Assembly: GCA_003224665.1 (NCBI GenBank)
Contig: QHZM01000319.1
Coordinates: 1-6,300, forward strand
DNA length: 6,300 bases
Reading direction: 5' to 3'
Source of the DNA: Acidobacteriota bacterium
Lineage (GTDB): Bacteria; Acidobacteriota; Terriglobia; UBA7540
Made by a program: the position numbers and the translations under genes. Position 1 is the stretch's first letter. Each line of letters begins with the position of its first letter. The notes below the pieces were generated by a model. The model saw nothing but the letters and a program-made list of their open reading frames with translations, was not told the DNA's origin and ran no database searches. Shown here piece by piece: positions 5,163-6,300 of the stretch.

Positions 5163-6300
5163 ATTTCCGCTAAGGTTCCACTGCGTCGGGTTACGGGAAC
5201 AGAAGTTAAGGGAGGTATCGCTGCTCCTCGGCGTGCTGTTGATAATTTGTAGCGCCAGGCCGGCACCGGCACAAACCGCGGGCACCATCACGGGAACCGT
5301 TGTGGACCAGAGTGGCGCGGTAATCCCTGAAGCCACTGTAACCATCACGAATAGCGGTACAGGGGTCGTTGCCCGAACCTTGAAAACCAGCGCGGCGGGA
5401 ACCTATGTGGCGGAGGCCTTGCCCGTAGGAACCTATCAAATCTCCATCGAGGTGACCGGTTTTCAGCGGGCGGTACGGTCGGGAATCGCTCTCAGTGTGG
5501 CGGACCGCTTGGCCGTTGACTTCGCCATGAAGATTGGTGAGGTCAGTCAAACGGTCGAAGTCAAAGAGGCTGCTCCGATCATTCAAACTCAGAGCGGCGA
5601 GCAGAGCCAAGTCATATCCACTCGACAGATCACCGAAATCCCAATCCTGGGCCGAAACTTCTTGCTCCTGCAGCAGCTTGTACCGGGGGCCTCGAACACG
5701 GCCCCGGATGAGCTGGGGAAGGGCTTCTACTCATTCCGCGGCTTCGCCATCAACGGGCTCAATGACCACTACACAGGATATATGTTGGACGGCGTGCAGA
5801 ATACTGACATGGGCAACCAGACGTCCACTTTCACCAACCCGGGCCCGGACGTCCTGTCCGAGTTCAGGGTCCTGACGAGCAACTACAGCGCGAAGTACGG
5901 GACCGCCGGCGGCGCCAATCTACTGGCCGTCACCAAGACAGGCACCAAGGGGTTTCACGGCAACATTTACGAGTTCGTGCGCAATGACAAATTCAACGCG
6001 GCGGATTTCTTCTTAAACAAGGGCAACCAGAAAAAATCCAAATTCCGGTACAACGACTACGGTTACACCATCGGTGGCCCGTTTTATATCCCCGACCACT
6101 ACAACACGAACAAGAGCAAGACCTTCTTCTTCTGGTCGCAAGAATGGATCAAACAACGCACGGCGTCGCCTGTGGTTGCCCTTACACCCACTCAGGCCAT
6201 GCGCAACGGCGACTTTACGGGCTTCGGACCGCTCACCAGTTCGGGCAACGACAGCAACGGGGTCCCCTGCGTGGGCGGAACCAACATGGACCAGATCAAT
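5149..6300 (+). CDS. TonB-dependent outer-membrane receptor, Oar-like, C-terminus beyond window edge
   Basis: N-terminal part of a large outer-membrane receptor. The frame is open from 5122 to the window end; such proteins usually exceed 1000 residues. Numbering from GTG 5149: a hydrophobic stretch (25-33) after a K/R-containing region and an APAQ signal-peptidase-like site (39-42) form a signal peptide. A carboxypeptidase-regulatory-like domain begins at GTITGTVVD (45 on, to about 125). The plug follows, with IPILGRNF (164-171), YMLDGVQ (211-217), a YSAKYG element and TKTGTKGFHG (262-271), leading into the barrel. The ligand is probably a glycan fragment or other large solute imported with TonB energy (family knowledge). 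The start is unresolved: there is no in-frame ATG. GTG 5149 gives a plausible signal peptide but precedes the predicted transcription start. CTG 5221 follows a strong ribosome site (5208-5216) but removes the positive charges. GTG 5233 is too far from that site. The gene follows the LacI-type regulator and carries a candidate operator. Confidence 0.92.
   Translation, partial: MYLNAFPLRFHCVGLREQKLREVSLLLGVLLIICSARPAPAQTAGTITGTVVDQSGAVIPEATVTITNSGTGVVARTLKTSAAGTYVAEALPVGTYQISIEVTGFQRAVRSGIALSVADRLAVDFAMKIGEVSQTVEVKEAAPIIQTQSGEQSQVISTRQITEIPILGRNFLLLQQLVPGASNTAPDELGKGFYSFRGFAINGLNDHYTGYMLDGVQNTDMGNQTSTFTNPGPDVLSEFRVLTSNYSAKYGTAGGANLLAVTKTGTKGFHGNIYEFVRNDKFNAADFFLNKGNQKKSKFRYNDYGYTIGGPFYIPDHYNTNKSKTFFFWSQEWIKQRTASPVVALTPTQAMRNGDFTGFGPLTSSGNDSNGVPCVGGTNMDQIN
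5208..5216 (+). promoter_or_regulatory. Strong Shine-Dalgarno-like sequence without a nearby ATG
   Basis: AAGGGAGGT is a near-ideal ribosome site within the leader of the receptor gene. The next in-frame candidate is CTG at 5221, 5 nt after GGAGG. No ATG, GTG or TTG lies at a usual distance (the in-frame GTG at 5233 is 17 nt away). It either marks initiation at a rare codon or is coincidental coding sequence if GTG 5149 is used. Confidence 0.4.

Noticed and set aside
5534..5875. 113-codon plus-strand frame
   Set aside because: It is a shifted frame inside the receptor gene and consists of low-complexity S/R/T-rich translation without motifs.

Overview
The window looks like part of a carbohydrate-uptake locus from an Acidobacteriota-like bacterium (inference). 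The main pointer is the large outer-membrane TonB-dependent receptor at the right edge. It has an N-terminal carboxypeptidase-regulatory-like domain followed by a plug, the Oar-like architecture that is strongly expanded in Acidobacteriota. The DUF4380 protein, the sugar-porter permease and the moderately GC-rich coding sequence fit that picture, but no phylogenetic marker is present, so the phylum is not proven.

Layout. On the minus strand, reading right to left, there are three genes. They are a DUF4380 galactose-mutarotase-fold protein (3588 to 2332), a classical short-chain dehydrogenase/reductase (2116, more likely 2107, to 1322) and a sugar-porter-family MFS permease (1149, running off the left edge). 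The gaps between them are about 215 and 172 bases and hold GC-rich dyads but no convincing terminator. On the plus strand, divergent from DUF4380, lie a LacI-family repressor (3837 to 4934) and, about 210 bases further on, the TonB-dependent receptor, which runs off the right edge. No RNA genes, mobile elements or CRISPR arrays were seen.

How the parts fit. A plausible reading is that the receptor brings a glycan-derived ligand across the outer membrane, the permease carries a sugar across the inner membrane, the SDR oxidises or reduces it in the cytoplasm, and the DUF4380 protein binds or isomerises a sugar. The LacI-type regulator would gate the set in response to the ligand. The substrate cannot be read from the sequence.

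The most interesting observation is a 16-bp imperfect palindrome, consensus GCGTKWACMTTAACGY, found three times and only at promoters in my reading. One copy lies between the -35 and -10 of the DUF4380 promoter, one just upstream of the lacI-type promoter, and one immediately downstream of the -10 of the receptor promoter. This is the expected placement for the operator of the regulator encoded between them. Other oddities are a lacI-type promoter with consensus boxes but a 21-nt spacer containing a C7 tract, a receptor gene with no ATG start, and a stem-loop straddling the repressor stop codon.
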